Assembly: GCF_025699485.1 (NCBI RefSeq)
Contig: NZ_JANUXN010000001.1
Location: 310,001-374,000 of the forward strand
Direction: 5' to 3'
DNA: 64,000 nt
Source of the DNA: Thauera carbonicopians
GTDB taxonomy: Bacteria; Pseudomonadota; Gammaproteobacteria; Burkholderiales; Rhodocyclaceae
Part shown: positions 1-7,690 of the stretch, piece by piece
Position numbering within the stretch: position 1 is the stretch's first letter
Layout of the letters: every line of letters starts with the position of its first letter
Position numbers and translations under genes: made by a program
The notes under the pieces: generated by a model
The model's input: the letters and a program-made list of their open reading frames with translations, nothing else
Database searches by the model: none
Told to the model about the DNA's origin: nothing

Positions 1-1
1 C

Positions 2-205
2 GCGCATGGCGCTGACCCGTTCCTGGACCAGGCCAGGCCCTTGTTCGCCGACGGTCGCCGCGGCACGGGCGCCTCGATCGTCCAGACCTTCGGTCGCGCC
101 AACTTGCCCAGTGCCGTTCAAGCCGCGATCAATGCCGTGAACGACAGCACCGGGGAAGACGCCAGGGTTCTGCGCTACTGGTTGAGGCTGGGCATTGCCG
201 CCTGA
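2..205 (+). CDS. C-terminal 67 residues of an unknown protein, cut by window edge
   Basis: A reading frame is open from the first complete codon to a TGA at 203-205. It encodes 67 residues ending ..RYWLRLGIAA, with an alanine/arginine-rich soluble composition and no membrane segment. I do not recognise the family. Its codon use is normal for the element and it lies at the end of whatever operon enters from the left, so it may be a conjugation-associated gene. Its last 31 bases overlap convergently with the end of the minus-strand HNH gene. The start is outside the window. Confidence 0.45.
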   Translation, partial: AHGADPFLDQARPLFADGRRGTGASIVQTFGRANLPSAVQAAINAVNDSTGEDARVLRYWLRLGIAA

Positions 206-1455
206 CCGTGTACCTTCGAGTACGCCGCCCAGTAGCGGTTGACGTAGTAGCGCGTCTCTTCCAACTCCCCCGGCAACCCCATCGCCTGCTGGTCGCGTAG
301 CCGACCCATCGCCTGGTCGAAATCCACTTCGGCCTGTTTCAGGAACAACACATCGGCCTTGGCTTGGGCCTTCGCCCGACGCTCGGCCACCAGTTTCCGT
401 TGCCGCATTGCACGCGGTCCCACTTCACGCCGGGACGCATTCAACGGGACTTGCACACCTGCGACCTTGCGTAGCCGCAACTCCCCGACGCTGGCCGAGG
501 TAAGCCACCAGTAGTCCTGGAAGTCGCGCAACCGAGACCTGCGACCGACCCCGACCACCCACGCGTTCGCTTCAATCAGTTGCCACACCACCCGACGGAA
601 GGCGTCGTCCTCCAACCGGTAGACGGTCAGCCGTGGCGACTTGTTCAGGGGCGTGCCCGCCACCTGGGCCAGCAGTCGGGCTAGCCCTTTCGACTGGGTA
701 TCGCCATAGCGGCTGGAGACGCCGACGTAGCAGGAACCATCGTCAGCTTGGGCGGCATAGACGCGCGAACGGGGCAGGGCATGACGTTGAGCCAGCGCCG
801 AACGGTAAGCGGCCAGCGTAGTGGAAGGGGGCAGGGGTGCGAGGTGATTTTGGGCTAGCAGGAGAACGGCGTGGCGTTGAGCCGCGAGGTCAGCGGGCAG
901 GTTGGGGACGGTTAGCAGATCGGTGGAGGCGCGCACTTGTTGGCAGCGACGGCAGCACACGAACAGGTTATCGACAGTGAGCGGGCCACCCAAGGACGTG
1001 TGAACCAGCGAGGCGAGCGACGGGAAGTTGGGGCCGTTGGAGGTGGTGGGATCGTAGGCGATGGAACAGAGCGGGCAGCGTGAGCCAGCATGGGCAAGAC
1101 GTTTGCGACGGGCGTATTTGGGTGGGCAGAGACGACGGCGAACATCGAGCGGAGCAATGGCCGATTGGAATTGAGCGAGCGACATTGAGGCGGCAACGGG
1201 AACCATTGGAACCTGAACGAGTAGCGATGGAAGCAGTGTAGGGGGCTTGTTGTGTGTGGCAAGCGAACGGTTGAACCGATGGAAAAACGCGCCGGCCAAC
1301 AACCACTGGTGGAGCGTTAGTGGTTGTTGGCCGGAAGAGCAAAGGCGGCGAGCAGAGCGAAAAAGGCTTGAGGTGGCTGGCGTTGTGGTGGCTCGACGAT
1401 GGAGCGACGAGACCAGCGACAACAGCAAGCCGAGAGCATGGACAACACGCACCAT
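175..1455 (-). CDS. HNH-like zinc-finger nuclease candidate (426 aa)
   Basis: The recognisable core starts near residue 91. It has a CPLC pair near residue 127, and about 40 residues later a segment LGGPLTVDNLFVCCRRC resembling the HNH treble-clef pattern, with a histidine before the glycines, an asparagine and a second Cys pair. A later stretch, VYAAQADDGSCYVGVS, looks like the first strands of a GIY-YIG fold, so a two-domain nuclease is possible. The C-terminal 80 residues are charged and probably helical. The first 90 residues are low-complexity and contain a perfect inverted repeat in the DNA, so translation may really begin at the in-frame ATG at 1185 (336 aa). It is divergent from the relaxosome operon. 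Function is inferred only; cargo endonuclease is the simplest reading. Confidence 0.55.
   Translation of the reverse strand: MVRVVHALGLLLSLVSSLHRRATTTPATSSLFRSARRLCSSGQQPLTLHQWLLAGAFFHRFNRSLATHNKPPTLLPSLLVQVPMVPVAASMSLAQFQSAIAPLDVRRRLCPPKYARRKRLAHAGSRCPLCSIAYDPTTSNGPNFPSLASLVHTSLGGPLTVDNLFVCCRRCQQVRASTDLLTVPNLPADLAAQRHAVLLLAQNHLAPLPPSTTLAAYRSALAQRHALPRSRVYAAQADDGSCYVGVSSRYGDTQSKGLARLLAQVAGTPLNKSPRLTVYRLEDDAFRRVVWQLIEANAWVVGVGRRSRLRDFQDYWWLTSASVGELRLRKVAGVQVPLNASRREVGPRAMRQRKLVAERRAKAQAKADVLFLKQAEVDFDQAMGRLRDQQAMGLPGELEETRYYVNRYWAAYSKVHGQAAMPSLNQ
1292..1334. repeat. Perfect 16-bp inverted repeat with 11-bp spacer
   Basis: The arms CCGGCCAACAACCACT (1292-1307) and its exact complement (1319-1334) surround an 11-base spacer. 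Read on the minus strand the stem is followed, after a few bases, by TTTTT (about 1283-1287), so it could act as an intrinsic terminator or attenuator for minus-strand transcription. It lies upstream of the conserved part of the HNH gene and next to the relaxosome operon, where MobF elements such as R388 keep oriT inverted repeats, so a transfer-origin role is also possible. Confidence 0.7.
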
Positions 1456-1613
1456 GGTGTTTTTTCCACTGCACTAGAACGCGAACCTAAAAACCAGGTG
1501 CAAGCCCTTGTCCCGCAAGGCTTATCGCCACATTTAGAAGCCCAATAGAAGCGACCCCCGAATAACGGCCTTCCAGCCTTGTTGCGAAGGGGTTTGCGAA
1601 CCTTTAGAAGCAG

Positions 1614-1643
1614 ACTTGCCAAGGATGACAAGCGCCGTAAGGT
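1614..1643 (+). promoter_or_regulatory. Element promoter box copy 1 (ACTTGCCA-N5-GACAA)
   Basis: The box occupies 1614-1631. TTGCCA (1616-1621) serves as a -35-like hexamer and TAAGGT (1638-1643), 16 bases later, as a weak -10-like hexamer. The predicted start near 1650 leaves about 25 bases of leader before the ATG at 1676. Identical 13 fixed positions recur at 3865, 11524 and 16461 (minus). Confidence 0.65.
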
Positions 1644-1675
1644 GGAATGAACACCTTCCACCCATTGTGCGACGC

Positions 1676-2092
1676 ATGAGCAAGAAAGGAACCACCGCTT
1701 CGATCTGGATGAACGAGCAGGAGTTGGCCCGCTATCAAGCGCTGGCTGACGCTCGCGGCGTATCCATCTCGCAACTGTTCAAGCAGTCGACCGATCAAGC
1801 GCTGGCCTCCACCGACGCCACCCAGGACATGCGCGCCTTCGCCGCCGACCTACGCGCCGACCTGTCCCGCGTGCTGGAACGACTACTGGAAGCCGACGCC
1901 CTGCAAGCCCAGGAGCGCGCCCGCTTCCTGGATGAACAACGCCATGTGCTGGGCAATTTCCTGTCCGATCTCAAGGCGTCCCAGCGCGAGGCCGTGAAGG
2001 AAGCGTTCTTGTACGGCCAGACCAAACCCCGCACGGCGGCGCCCGCCGATCACGGCCACCACTCCGTCCCCCAACTCAAAGGCAACCAATGA
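1676..2092 (+). CDS. Ribbon-helix-helix relaxosome accessory / autoregulator candidate
   Basis: This 138-aa soluble protein begins with a strand-like segment TTASIWMNEQELARYQ followed by two helices, the arrangement of ribbon-helix-helix DNA-binding proteins such as TrwA of R388, which binds oriT and represses its own operon. The remainder is helical and charged, with an acidic and arginine-rich coiled region around residues 45-105. A longer frame reaches a TTG at 1616, but that would start inside the promoter box, so the ATG at 1676 is preferred. The stop overlaps the next ATG (ATGA). Position at the head of the first conjugation operon and a MobF relaxase downstream fit a TrwA-like role; binding of the ACTTGCCA boxes by this protein is a hypothesis. 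Confidence 0.65.
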   Translation: MSKKGTTASIWMNEQELARYQALADARGVSISQLFKQSTDQALASTDATQDMRAFAADLRADLSRVLERLLEADALQAQERARFLDEQRHVLGNFLSDLKASQREAVKEAFLYGQTKPRTAAPADHGHHSVPQLKGNQ

Positions 2093-2721
2093 AAACCTCC
2101 GTTCTCTCCCTCACGCTGGCTGCTGTCCTGACCGCGTCGGTTCCGGCGCTGGCCCAGGACTCGGCCCCTGCCGACAACACCGAACAACCCGCCAAGCCCA
2201 AGGCCGACAAGAAGCGGATCTTCAAGTCCGGCGCCATCGGCTGCGCTGCAGGTGGCGCGCTCGCGTTCCTGACCGGCAAGAAGGACAAGGCCCTGGCTGC
2301 GTGCGCCGTCGGTGCCGTCGTCGGATCGGTTGCGTCCTACAAGAAGCAGTTGGACGAAGCCCGCGCCCTGCAGCAAGAAGCCCAGGCCGCTGGCATTCCC
2401 GCCACCGTCACCACCAAGCAAGTCCAGGCGAAGTCGGGCGAGCAGGTGGAAGCACTGGACGCGATCACCTTGCCCTACAACCCCGCCAGCATGACGGCCC
2501 GCGATCCCGAGACCGTCCGCGTCCTGGACAAGATCGCCGCGCTCGCCAAGAAGTCGAAGGAGCCGTTGTCGATCGAGAGCCACGGCAAGAACGAGAAGGC
2601 CTGCCAGATCCCGCTGGCCGAACTGTCGGCGCGTGGTTCCTTCCCGCCCGCCAAGGCTGTCGACAAGTGCGGGCAGGGCAAGTCCCAGATCGTGATCACG
2701 CCCGTTCCAGATCTGACCTGA
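2089..2721 (+). CDS. Secreted glycine-zipper protein with OmpA-like tail
   Basis: A 210-aa protein with a clear Sec signal peptide (hydrophobic residues about 4-18, AxA-type site ..VPALAQ near 23). A lysine-rich linker is followed by a glycine-zipper segment (residues 43-80: GAIGCAAGGALAFLTG and AACAVGAVVGSVASY), typical of small outer-membrane-associated proteins. The last 80 residues contain a pattern (VRVLDKIAALAKKSKEPLSIESHG) reminiscent of an OmpA-like peptidoglycan-binding domain, but the usual NxxLSxxRA motif is missing. Cys residues near the C-terminus (CQ.., KCG) may form a disulfide. It is translationally coupled to the preceding gene. It probably acts in the envelope during conjugation; exact role unknown. 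Confidence 0.6.
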   Translation: MKTSVLSLTLAAVLTASVPALAQDSAPADNTEQPAKPKADKKRIFKSGAIGCAAGGALAFLTGKKDKALAACAVGAVVGSVASYKKQLDEARALQQEAQAAGIPATVTTKQVQAKSGEQVEALDAITLPYNPASMTARDPETVRVLDKIAALAKKSKEPLSIESHGKNEKACQIPLAELSARGSFPPAKAVDKCGQGKSQIVITPVPDLT

Positions 2722-2765
2722 TCCACCAGCCGGCCCTTCGGGGCTGGCCCCTTGAGACCCCCACC

Positions 2766-2897
2766 ATGAACTACTACGAGCAACACGTCTTCGCCTTCCT
2801 GGTCGCCTACTGCGTCGAGCAGTACCGCCGCCAACGCGCCCGCCAGATCGTCGCCGACCGTCTGCTGACCATCGCCAAGTCCACCGCACGCTCATGA
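2766..2897 (+). CDS. 43-aa basic small protein
   Basis: The frame starts at ATG 2766 and ends at TGA 2895-2897, overlapping the next gene's ATG (ATGA). The peptide MNYYEQHVFAFLVAYCVEQY is followed by an arginine-rich helix, giving a short hydrophobic/amphipathic N-terminal half and a basic tail. The arrangement is what one expects for a translationally coupled small gene, and an imperfect hairpin with a TTCG loop (about 2726-2747) lies just upstream. No family recognised. A tight ATGA junction with the downstream gene is the main support. Confidence 0.5.
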   Translation: MNYYEQHVFAFLVAYCVEQYRRQRARQIVADRLLTIAKSTARS

Positions 2898-3850
2898 ACA
2901 ACGCCGACGACTTCCTGGATCTGTTCGCCACCCCGGCACCCAAGCCCGCGCCGGCACTCGCGATCGTGGAAGAAGCGAAGCCGTCCATGTTCGACGGGGT
3001 GCTGGACGAGTTCGAGGTGCAGGCCACGGAGGCCGAGCCCCTCCAGGATCCAGCGCCGGAGATTGCGCAGGAACAACAGTCGGAGGCAGAAGCACCGGAG
3101 GAAGCCCAGCCCGAACCTGAAGTCGCCGATCCTGCTATTGGCTACGACATGACGATGAATGCTCCCATGGACGTGTCCGTACTCATGGCGGTGGCAGAGC
3201 CCGAAGATCGGGATCGTCTGCGAGGATCCGCCTTCGATCGGTTGGTGGAACGCGGCGAGCGTGAACCTGCCCAGGACCGAGCCGAAGCAGTGGACCACCT
3301 CGTTCAGGATTGGCACGCCAGCCCCGAACCGGTCGAACAGCGCATGGGGTTGGTCCACTCCCCGGAAGACCGGTCTGCCGTCCTGAACGCGTTGCCCGCC
3401 ACGGTGCCGGCGTCCGCCGTGCGTGTGGTCAAGCCGCAGCGCAGTCGCCGTCCGCTCGGGATCGGCGCGTGCGTGGCGGTCCTGGCGATCGCCGGGGCGG
3501 TGGCTTGGATACATACTAATAAGGAGTCCGCGTCCGCAGTCGTGGTCGAGGCCCCAGTCCAGGCGCCGAAGGTCGAAGCGCCCCCTGCGCCAGCACCTAT
3601 CGTGGTGGCCCCTCCAGTGATCGAGCCGCCGAAAGTCGAAACCGCGGTTGTGGTCGAACCTGTCCCCGAGTCGTCCAAGGTTGAACCCGTGGCCACGCCT
3701 GACCCCGTGCCTGTGAAGTCCGTACCCAAGCCCGTAGCCAAGAAGTCTGCGAAGAAGCCAGCGCCCAAGCCCGCGAAGCAGGAAGCACCCGCCAAGACCT
3801 GGCAGGACGACGCGATGGACAAGTTGGACGATCTGGAAAAGCGCTTGTAG
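2894..3850 (+). CDS. TonB-like single-pass inner-membrane protein
   Basis: This 318-aa protein has an acidic N-terminal cytoplasmic part (residues 1-180), one transmembrane helix at about 187-206 after an RRP stop-transfer, and a periplasmic tail made of repeated Pro-Val-Glu-Ala and then Pro-Lys-Ala units ending with a short charged helix (DDAMDKLDDLEKRL). The rigid proline-rich spacer resembles TonB, TraB/VirB10-type linkers or a cell-wall spanning tether, but no TonB C-terminal domain or VirB10 fold is present. It is last in the first operon. A role bridging inner membrane and cell wall in transfer is inferred from topology and neighbours, not from homology. Confidence 0.55.
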   Translation: MNNADDFLDLFATPAPKPAPALAIVEEAKPSMFDGVLDEFEVQATEAEPLQDPAPEIAQEQQSEAEAPEEAQPEPEVADPAIGYDMTMNAPMDVSVLMAVAEPEDRDRLRGSAFDRLVERGEREPAQDRAEAVDHLVQDWHASPEPVEQRMGLVHSPEDRSAVLNALPATVPASAVRVVKPQRSRRPLGIGACVAVLAIAGAVAWIHTNKESASAVVVEAPVQAPKVEAPPAPAPIVVAPPVIEPPKVETAVVVEPVPESSKVEPVATPDPVPVKSVPKPVAKKSAKKPAPKPAKQEAPAKTWQDDAMDKLDDLEKRL

Positions 3851-3864
3851 GTTCGCAAGTTCAG

Positions 3865-3894
3865 ACTTGCCAAAAAAGACAACGCCTCTACCTT
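3865..3894 (+). promoter_or_regulatory. Element promoter box copy 2
   Basis: The 18-base box ACTTGCCA-AAAAA-GACAA lies at 3865-3882; TACCTT at 3889-3894 is the -10-like hexamer at 16-base spacing. The left side also forms an inverted repeat GCAAGT (3855-3860) / ACTTGC (3865-3870). Predicted transcription start is near 3901. Confidence 0.65.
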
Positions 3895-3922
3895 GGTCAT
3901 ACCACTGACCAAGGTATTTTTT
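3889..3922 (+). terminator. Intrinsic terminator overlapping a promoter -10
   Basis: Perfect 11-bp arms TACCTTGGTCA (3889-3899) and TGACCAAGGTA (3906-3916) with a 6-base loop are followed by six T residues (3917-3922), directly before the ATG at 3924. It should end read-through transcripts from the 1.7-3.8 kb operon. The left arm overlaps the -10 of the next promoter, so a transcript initiated at about 3901 would lack that arm and escape termination. Confidence 0.8.
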
Positions 3923-3923
3923 C

Positions 3924-4679
3924 ATGAGCGAACTACCCCCGTCCGACTATGGACGTGCCCGCTGGGCCCATATCAGTCTTGCTGGCCGTGTGCTGGACTT
4001 TTACGGTCGCCATTGCTTGGGCGCACCCAAACCCGAACAGATCCCCGGCGACAACGACGCCGTCAAGGCACTGCTAGCCGAGCGCTTTCATGCGCTTCCC
4101 GTTGAGCGCAAGCCCGCCAAGTTCTCTGACGGGTTCGGCAAGGGCGCGAAGTGGAACACGCAGGTGCGCTACTTCGAGCACCGCCTGGTTGGGTACGTCA
4201 TGCCGATCGTGACCGCGCTGCTGTGTACGGTCCTGGTGGGTTCGGCCGGTCTGGTCCAGAAGACGTTTGCGGGTGCGGAGAAGTGGAATAACCAGCGCAA
4301 GGCCGAGAACGCGGCCGAAGAAGCGCGGGAGTACGCCGCCAAGCGCGAAGGCTTGAAGAAGGAGTGGGCGGCCGAGGTGGCCGGTTATTCCGCCCAGAAG
4401 TGCCTGGACGAAGTTTCGGATCTGCGCGTGCGGGATACGGACGAGAAGCGCGACCGCTACGCCGTCCTGCAGTCCGGTTGCGTCGACAAGACCCAAGCCA
4501 TCGTCGATATCGGCAAGTCGTGGTCGATCTCGCAGTGCGCGGATTTCGCGATCGAAGGCAACAAACAGATCAACGAACAGAAGGGCCAGCAAACCTGGGT
4601 GGACAGCCTGGTGTTCCAGCAGGGGTGCCTGTCGGTTCATGACCAGCAGGCGCTTCTCAAACTCGTCAACCCCAAGTAA
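3924..4679 (+). CDS. Single-pass membrane protein of conjugation operon
   Basis: A 251-aa protein with a basic cytoplasmic N-terminus (about 88 residues), one transmembrane helix at about 89-111 (YVMPIVTALLCTVLVGSAGL) and a charged coiled-coil-like stretch (about 118-155, KAENAAEEAREYAAKREGLKK). The C-terminal domain contains four cysteines (CLDEV, GCVDK, CADF, GCLS) likely to form disulfides in the periplasm. There is no strong ribosome-binding site because the six-T tract precedes the ATG. It is 8 bases upstream of the large coupling-type ATPase, so a partner role in the transfer channel is plausible. No family recognised. Confidence 0.55.
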   Translation: MSELPPSDYGRARWAHISLAGRVLDFYGRHCLGAPKPEQIPGDNDAVKALLAERFHALPVERKPAKFSDGFGKGAKWNTQVRYFEHRLVGYVMPIVTALLCTVLVGSAGLVQKTFAGAEKWNNQRKAENAAEEAREYAAKREGLKKEWAAEVAGYSAQKCLDEVSDLRVRDTDEKRDRYAVLQSGCVDKTQAIVDIGKSWSISQCADFAIEGNKQINEQKGQQTWVDSLVFQQGCLSVHDQQALLKLVNPK

Positions 4680-4687
4680 GGCCACCC

Positions 4688-7678
4688 ATGAAACTGTCTG
4701 ACTACCTCTCTCTTTACACCGTGGCCAACCTGTTCACCCAGGTGGCCGAACGTGTGTCCGCCCTGGTCCATCGGCGTCCCTACAACCCGGTCGAGGCCAA
4801 CGCCCGAGGCTGGGTCTATGCCCGTGCCCAGGAGTCATTCGACTACCTGACGCCCACCAGCGACATGGTCAACCGTGCGCCGCCCAAGGAAGGCGAACCC
4901 TTGATGTACGTCGAGCCAAAAGATCATGCCGAACTGGCACGGCTGGGTGCGACCGAACGGAATGGCAAGTGGTACATGCCTGCGAAGATCAGCAACGAGG
5001 ACCGTTGGGTGTTCGTGAACTGGTTTGCTCGCGCCACCCCCGACCTGGCCACCAACGCTCTGGATAACGCATTCACGGTCGATGGGCGAAGCACCAACGG
5101 CTACCAGGAACCCAGCGATATTTACGAAGGCAGCGACAGTTCTGCCACCGGCATTGTCATGGGTGTGCTCGCCGTGTTGCCCGCCGCCATGTTCGTTGTC
5201 TACCAGATCCCCTGGTTGGGGCCGCTGGTTGCGCTGGGCTTGGGCCTGCCCTTGATGGCGCTACACGCTTACACCATTTACCAGGCCGAAGACGCCTTGA
5301 CCTTGTTCAAGGTGCTGGCGCTATCCCTGGGACTTCCGCTGTTGGGGGGCGCGTTCTCCGGGTCGCAGTTCACGCCACAAGGCGCGATCTTGCCGATCGG
5401 GGTGCTGTCCATCCTGGCCTTCCTGCTGGCCTTCATCGGATCGGGTGCGACTACCGGCAAGACCGAAACGCCACTGGTCACCAAGTTCAACCGCTTCCTC
5501 CACGCCATGGGCATGGTCTTCGTGTTGGTGGCGGTCAACTTTGCCTTGTCCTTGTTGCCGTCGTCGCTGGACGCGTTCAAGACGCTGGGTCTGTTCCTGC
5601 CCGCGTGCGCGTATCCCTTCTACTACATGAAGAGCAACGAGCGGGCACGCACGGCCACCTTGCTCCTGCAAAGCCTGTACAAGGCTGGTCCCACCCATGG
5701 CGGTGGTTCGGATACGGGCAAGTTGGCACCCGCACGCCTTGAACAGATCCGCGAAGCGGCGCGCGACACCACGCCCATCATTCCGCTGGCCATCGCCCAG
5801 GGCGTCACCGGCAAGATGGATCTGCCCAGTGCGCCCGACGAAGGCCAGGTCATGGGTCTGTCCATGTTGGACTTCTCCATGCACCTGATGGTCTGGGGCA
5901 GGAGCGGTAAGGGTAAGACTTCATCCTTCCTTCGCCCCGTCGCCCTGCGCATGAAAATGTTGCCAGAGCAGATCGGCGCCATCCTGTCGGATGGCAAGGG
6001 CTCGATGGTGGAAGACATGCGTGACTTCCTCGATATCGTGATCGAGCCAGGGCTCAAGTTCGCCCCGTTCCAAGGCATGGATCCGGAAACGGTGGCCGAG
6101 GCCTTCAACGAAGCCACGGACGACGGGATCAAGGGCGAAGCGATCTGGACAGACGGTGCCGACAACTTCCACCTGTTCGCCCTGACCATCCTCCATGCCC
6201 TGGTGGAGCACGAGAAGGCGGGCAAGGTGGAGAAGGACCTGCAGGTGAAGTCCTACGAACTCCAGATCGACTACCTGTTGTGCCAGCAGGAAGAGAACCG
6301 CCGCTTGAAGTTGGACAACCGGCTGGTGGAAGAACAACTGCGCTCGATCGAGACCGCAGCCGACAGTAGCAAGAAGTTCATCGCTTCCACCCGCCAGTTC
6401 AAGTGGACGCCAGCGTGCTACTCCACCATCGCCAATATCCTGGCCACGCCGCAAATCATGCGCGGTGGGTTGGGGCGCCCCAACCAGGACGCACTCGATC
6501 TGTTCCTGTTCCTGGGCGCACGGCCCATGGAACTGCCCGGACAGGAGCCCGCCGAGTTCGAGGCCGAGAAGAAGAAGTACGACGAGCGCAAGTTGCTGGA
6601 ACCCACCACGATCCACCCGGCATTCCTGGAGCAGGGCCGTGTGTTGGCGCGTGCCGTGGATTACTTCACTCGCACCTGGCCCAACACCGACGACAAGCAG
6701 CGCTCGTCCTTCATGATCAATGTCAATCGCGACATTCTGTCCTTCCTGAAATCGGACAAGTTGCGCGGCGGCATGATCGACGGCGTTGACCACGGCGAGA
6801 CCGCCTGGGCCGATACCGAAGAAGGCGTTGACGTATTGCGCGTCCTGTATGGCGAGTGGTTGGGGATCAACCTGCCCACGACCCAGTTCAAGAAGAGCGG
6901 CAAGATCATCGCCAAACTGGTCAAGACCAAGATCTTCAAGGCGATCAAGATCCGCAGCGAGAAGTACGGTTCTGACTGGGCCAAGGCCACGGGCCAATGC
7001 TCGGTCATGGACATGGTCGACGAATGCCAGTTCATGGTCTCACCCCTGGAAGCCGATCTGACTTCGATGGCGCGCTCCATGGGCCTGTTCTTCGTCTACG
7101 CCACGCAGAAGATCGAAGGCCTGGTCAAGTTGATGAAGAGCGAAGAGGCCACGATCAACTTCCTGGAAGACTTCGCGTCGCAGGTCGCTTTCGACACGTC
7201 CGCAGCCACGCTGGAGTATCTGAAGCAGCGGGCAGGCGAGGCCAAGAGGCTGATGGTGCAAGCGCCACCGCAAGCCATCATGGACGTGAAGCGCGCCATC
7301 CTGACGCAAGAGAACACGATCTACCACGACCCCAACCACGCGGGCGCCAAGATGTTGCGCGACCTCGATCGCCGCGGTGGTGCCCGCATGCAGGTGGTGG
7401 TGGAAGGCATGACGCCGTATCGCGGTCTGACCCGTCGTGTTCCGCTGTCCGAGCAGCGCGACCAGACCTATATCCCCGTCCACATGAGCGGCACGCTGGA
7501 AGTGGGGCCGATCCTCGAAACCTGGCAGATGACCGACAAGTTGTCGGTGCGTGGTTCAGTCCTGTGCATGTTGAACCGTGCGGGTCATGCCCGGATCGAC
7601 TTCGCCACTGTCGAGTCCATGAGCGTCCAGCATGTGAAAGACACCCTAGCCGCACACCGCAAATCCCTTTCCCCCTGA
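4688..7678 (+). CDS. Large VirD4/TraG-type coupling ATPase with polytopic membrane domain
   Basis: This 996-aa protein has a Walker A motif GRSGKGKT at residues 404-411 and a Walker B DE pair at 778-779 in MVDECQFMV, followed by an ATQK segment, the hallmark order of type IV coupling proteins (VirD4/TraG/DotL group). Unlike typical members with two N-terminal helices it has about six hydrophobic helices between residues 155 and 315. Residues about 73-105 (VEPKDHAELARLGATERNGKWYMPA) resemble a DUF5710 domain. A large insertion separates the Walker motifs. It probably hexamerises at the inner membrane and powers substrate transfer, but it is a second coupling-type ATPase beside the one at 9560, so its substrate may be different. 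Family assignment firm; specific role inferred. Confidence 0.75.
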   Translation: MKLSDYLSLYTVANLFTQVAERVSALVHRRPYNPVEANARGWVYARAQESFDYLTPTSDMVNRAPPKEGEPLMYVEPKDHAELARLGATERNGKWYMPAKISNEDRWVFVNWFARATPDLATNALDNAFTVDGRSTNGYQEPSDIYEGSDSSATGIVMGVLAVLPAAMFVVYQIPWLGPLVALGLGLPLMALHAYTIYQAEDALTLFKVLALSLGLPLLGGAFSGSQFTPQGAILPIGVLSILAFLLAFIGSGATTGKTETPLVTKFNRFLHAMGMVFVLVAVNFALSLLPSSLDAFKTLGLFLPACAYPFYYMKSNERARTATLLLQSLYKAGPTHGGGSDTGKLAPARLEQIREAARDTTPIIPLAIAQGVTGKMDLPSAPDEGQVMGLSMLDFSMHLMVWGRSGKGKTSSFLRPVALRMKMLPEQIGAILSDGKGSMVEDMRDFLDIVIEPGLKFAPFQGMDPETVAEAFNEATDDGIKGEAIWTDGADNFHLFALTILHALVEHEKAGKVEKDLQVKSYELQIDYLLCQQEENRRLKLDNRLVEEQLRSIETAADSSKKFIASTRQFKWTPACYSTIANILATPQIMRGGLGRPNQDALDLFLFLGARPMELPGQEPAEFEAEKKKYDERKLLEPTTIHPAFLEQGRVLARAVDYFTRTWPNTDDKQRSSFMINVNRDILSFLKSDKLRGGMIDGVDHGETAWADTEEGVDVLRVLYGEWLGINLPTTQFKKSGKIIAKLVKTKIFKAIKIRSEKYGSDWAKATGQCSVMDMVDECQFMVSPLEADLTSMARSMGLFFVYATQKIEGLVKLMKSEEATINFLEDFASQVAFDTSAATLEYLKQRAGEAKRLMVQAPPQAIMDVKRAILTQENTIYHDPNHAGAKMLRDLDRRGGARMQVVVEGMTPYRGLTRRVPLSEQRDQTYIPVHMSGTLEVGPILETWQMTDKLSVRGSVLCMLNRAGHARIDFATVESMSVQHVKDTLAAHRKSLSP

Positions 7679-7690
7679 TCCGGAGTTCGC

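Noticed and set aside
1616-1675. TTG start for the ribbon-helix-helix gene
   Set aside because: It lies within the promoter box, and the conserved fold begins after the ATG at 1676.
4688-7678. VirB4/TraC mating-pair ATPase instead of a coupling protein
   Set aside because: The order Walker A, DEC-type Walker B, then ATQK fits VirD4/TraG better; VirB4 signatures were not seen, although a profile search would decide.
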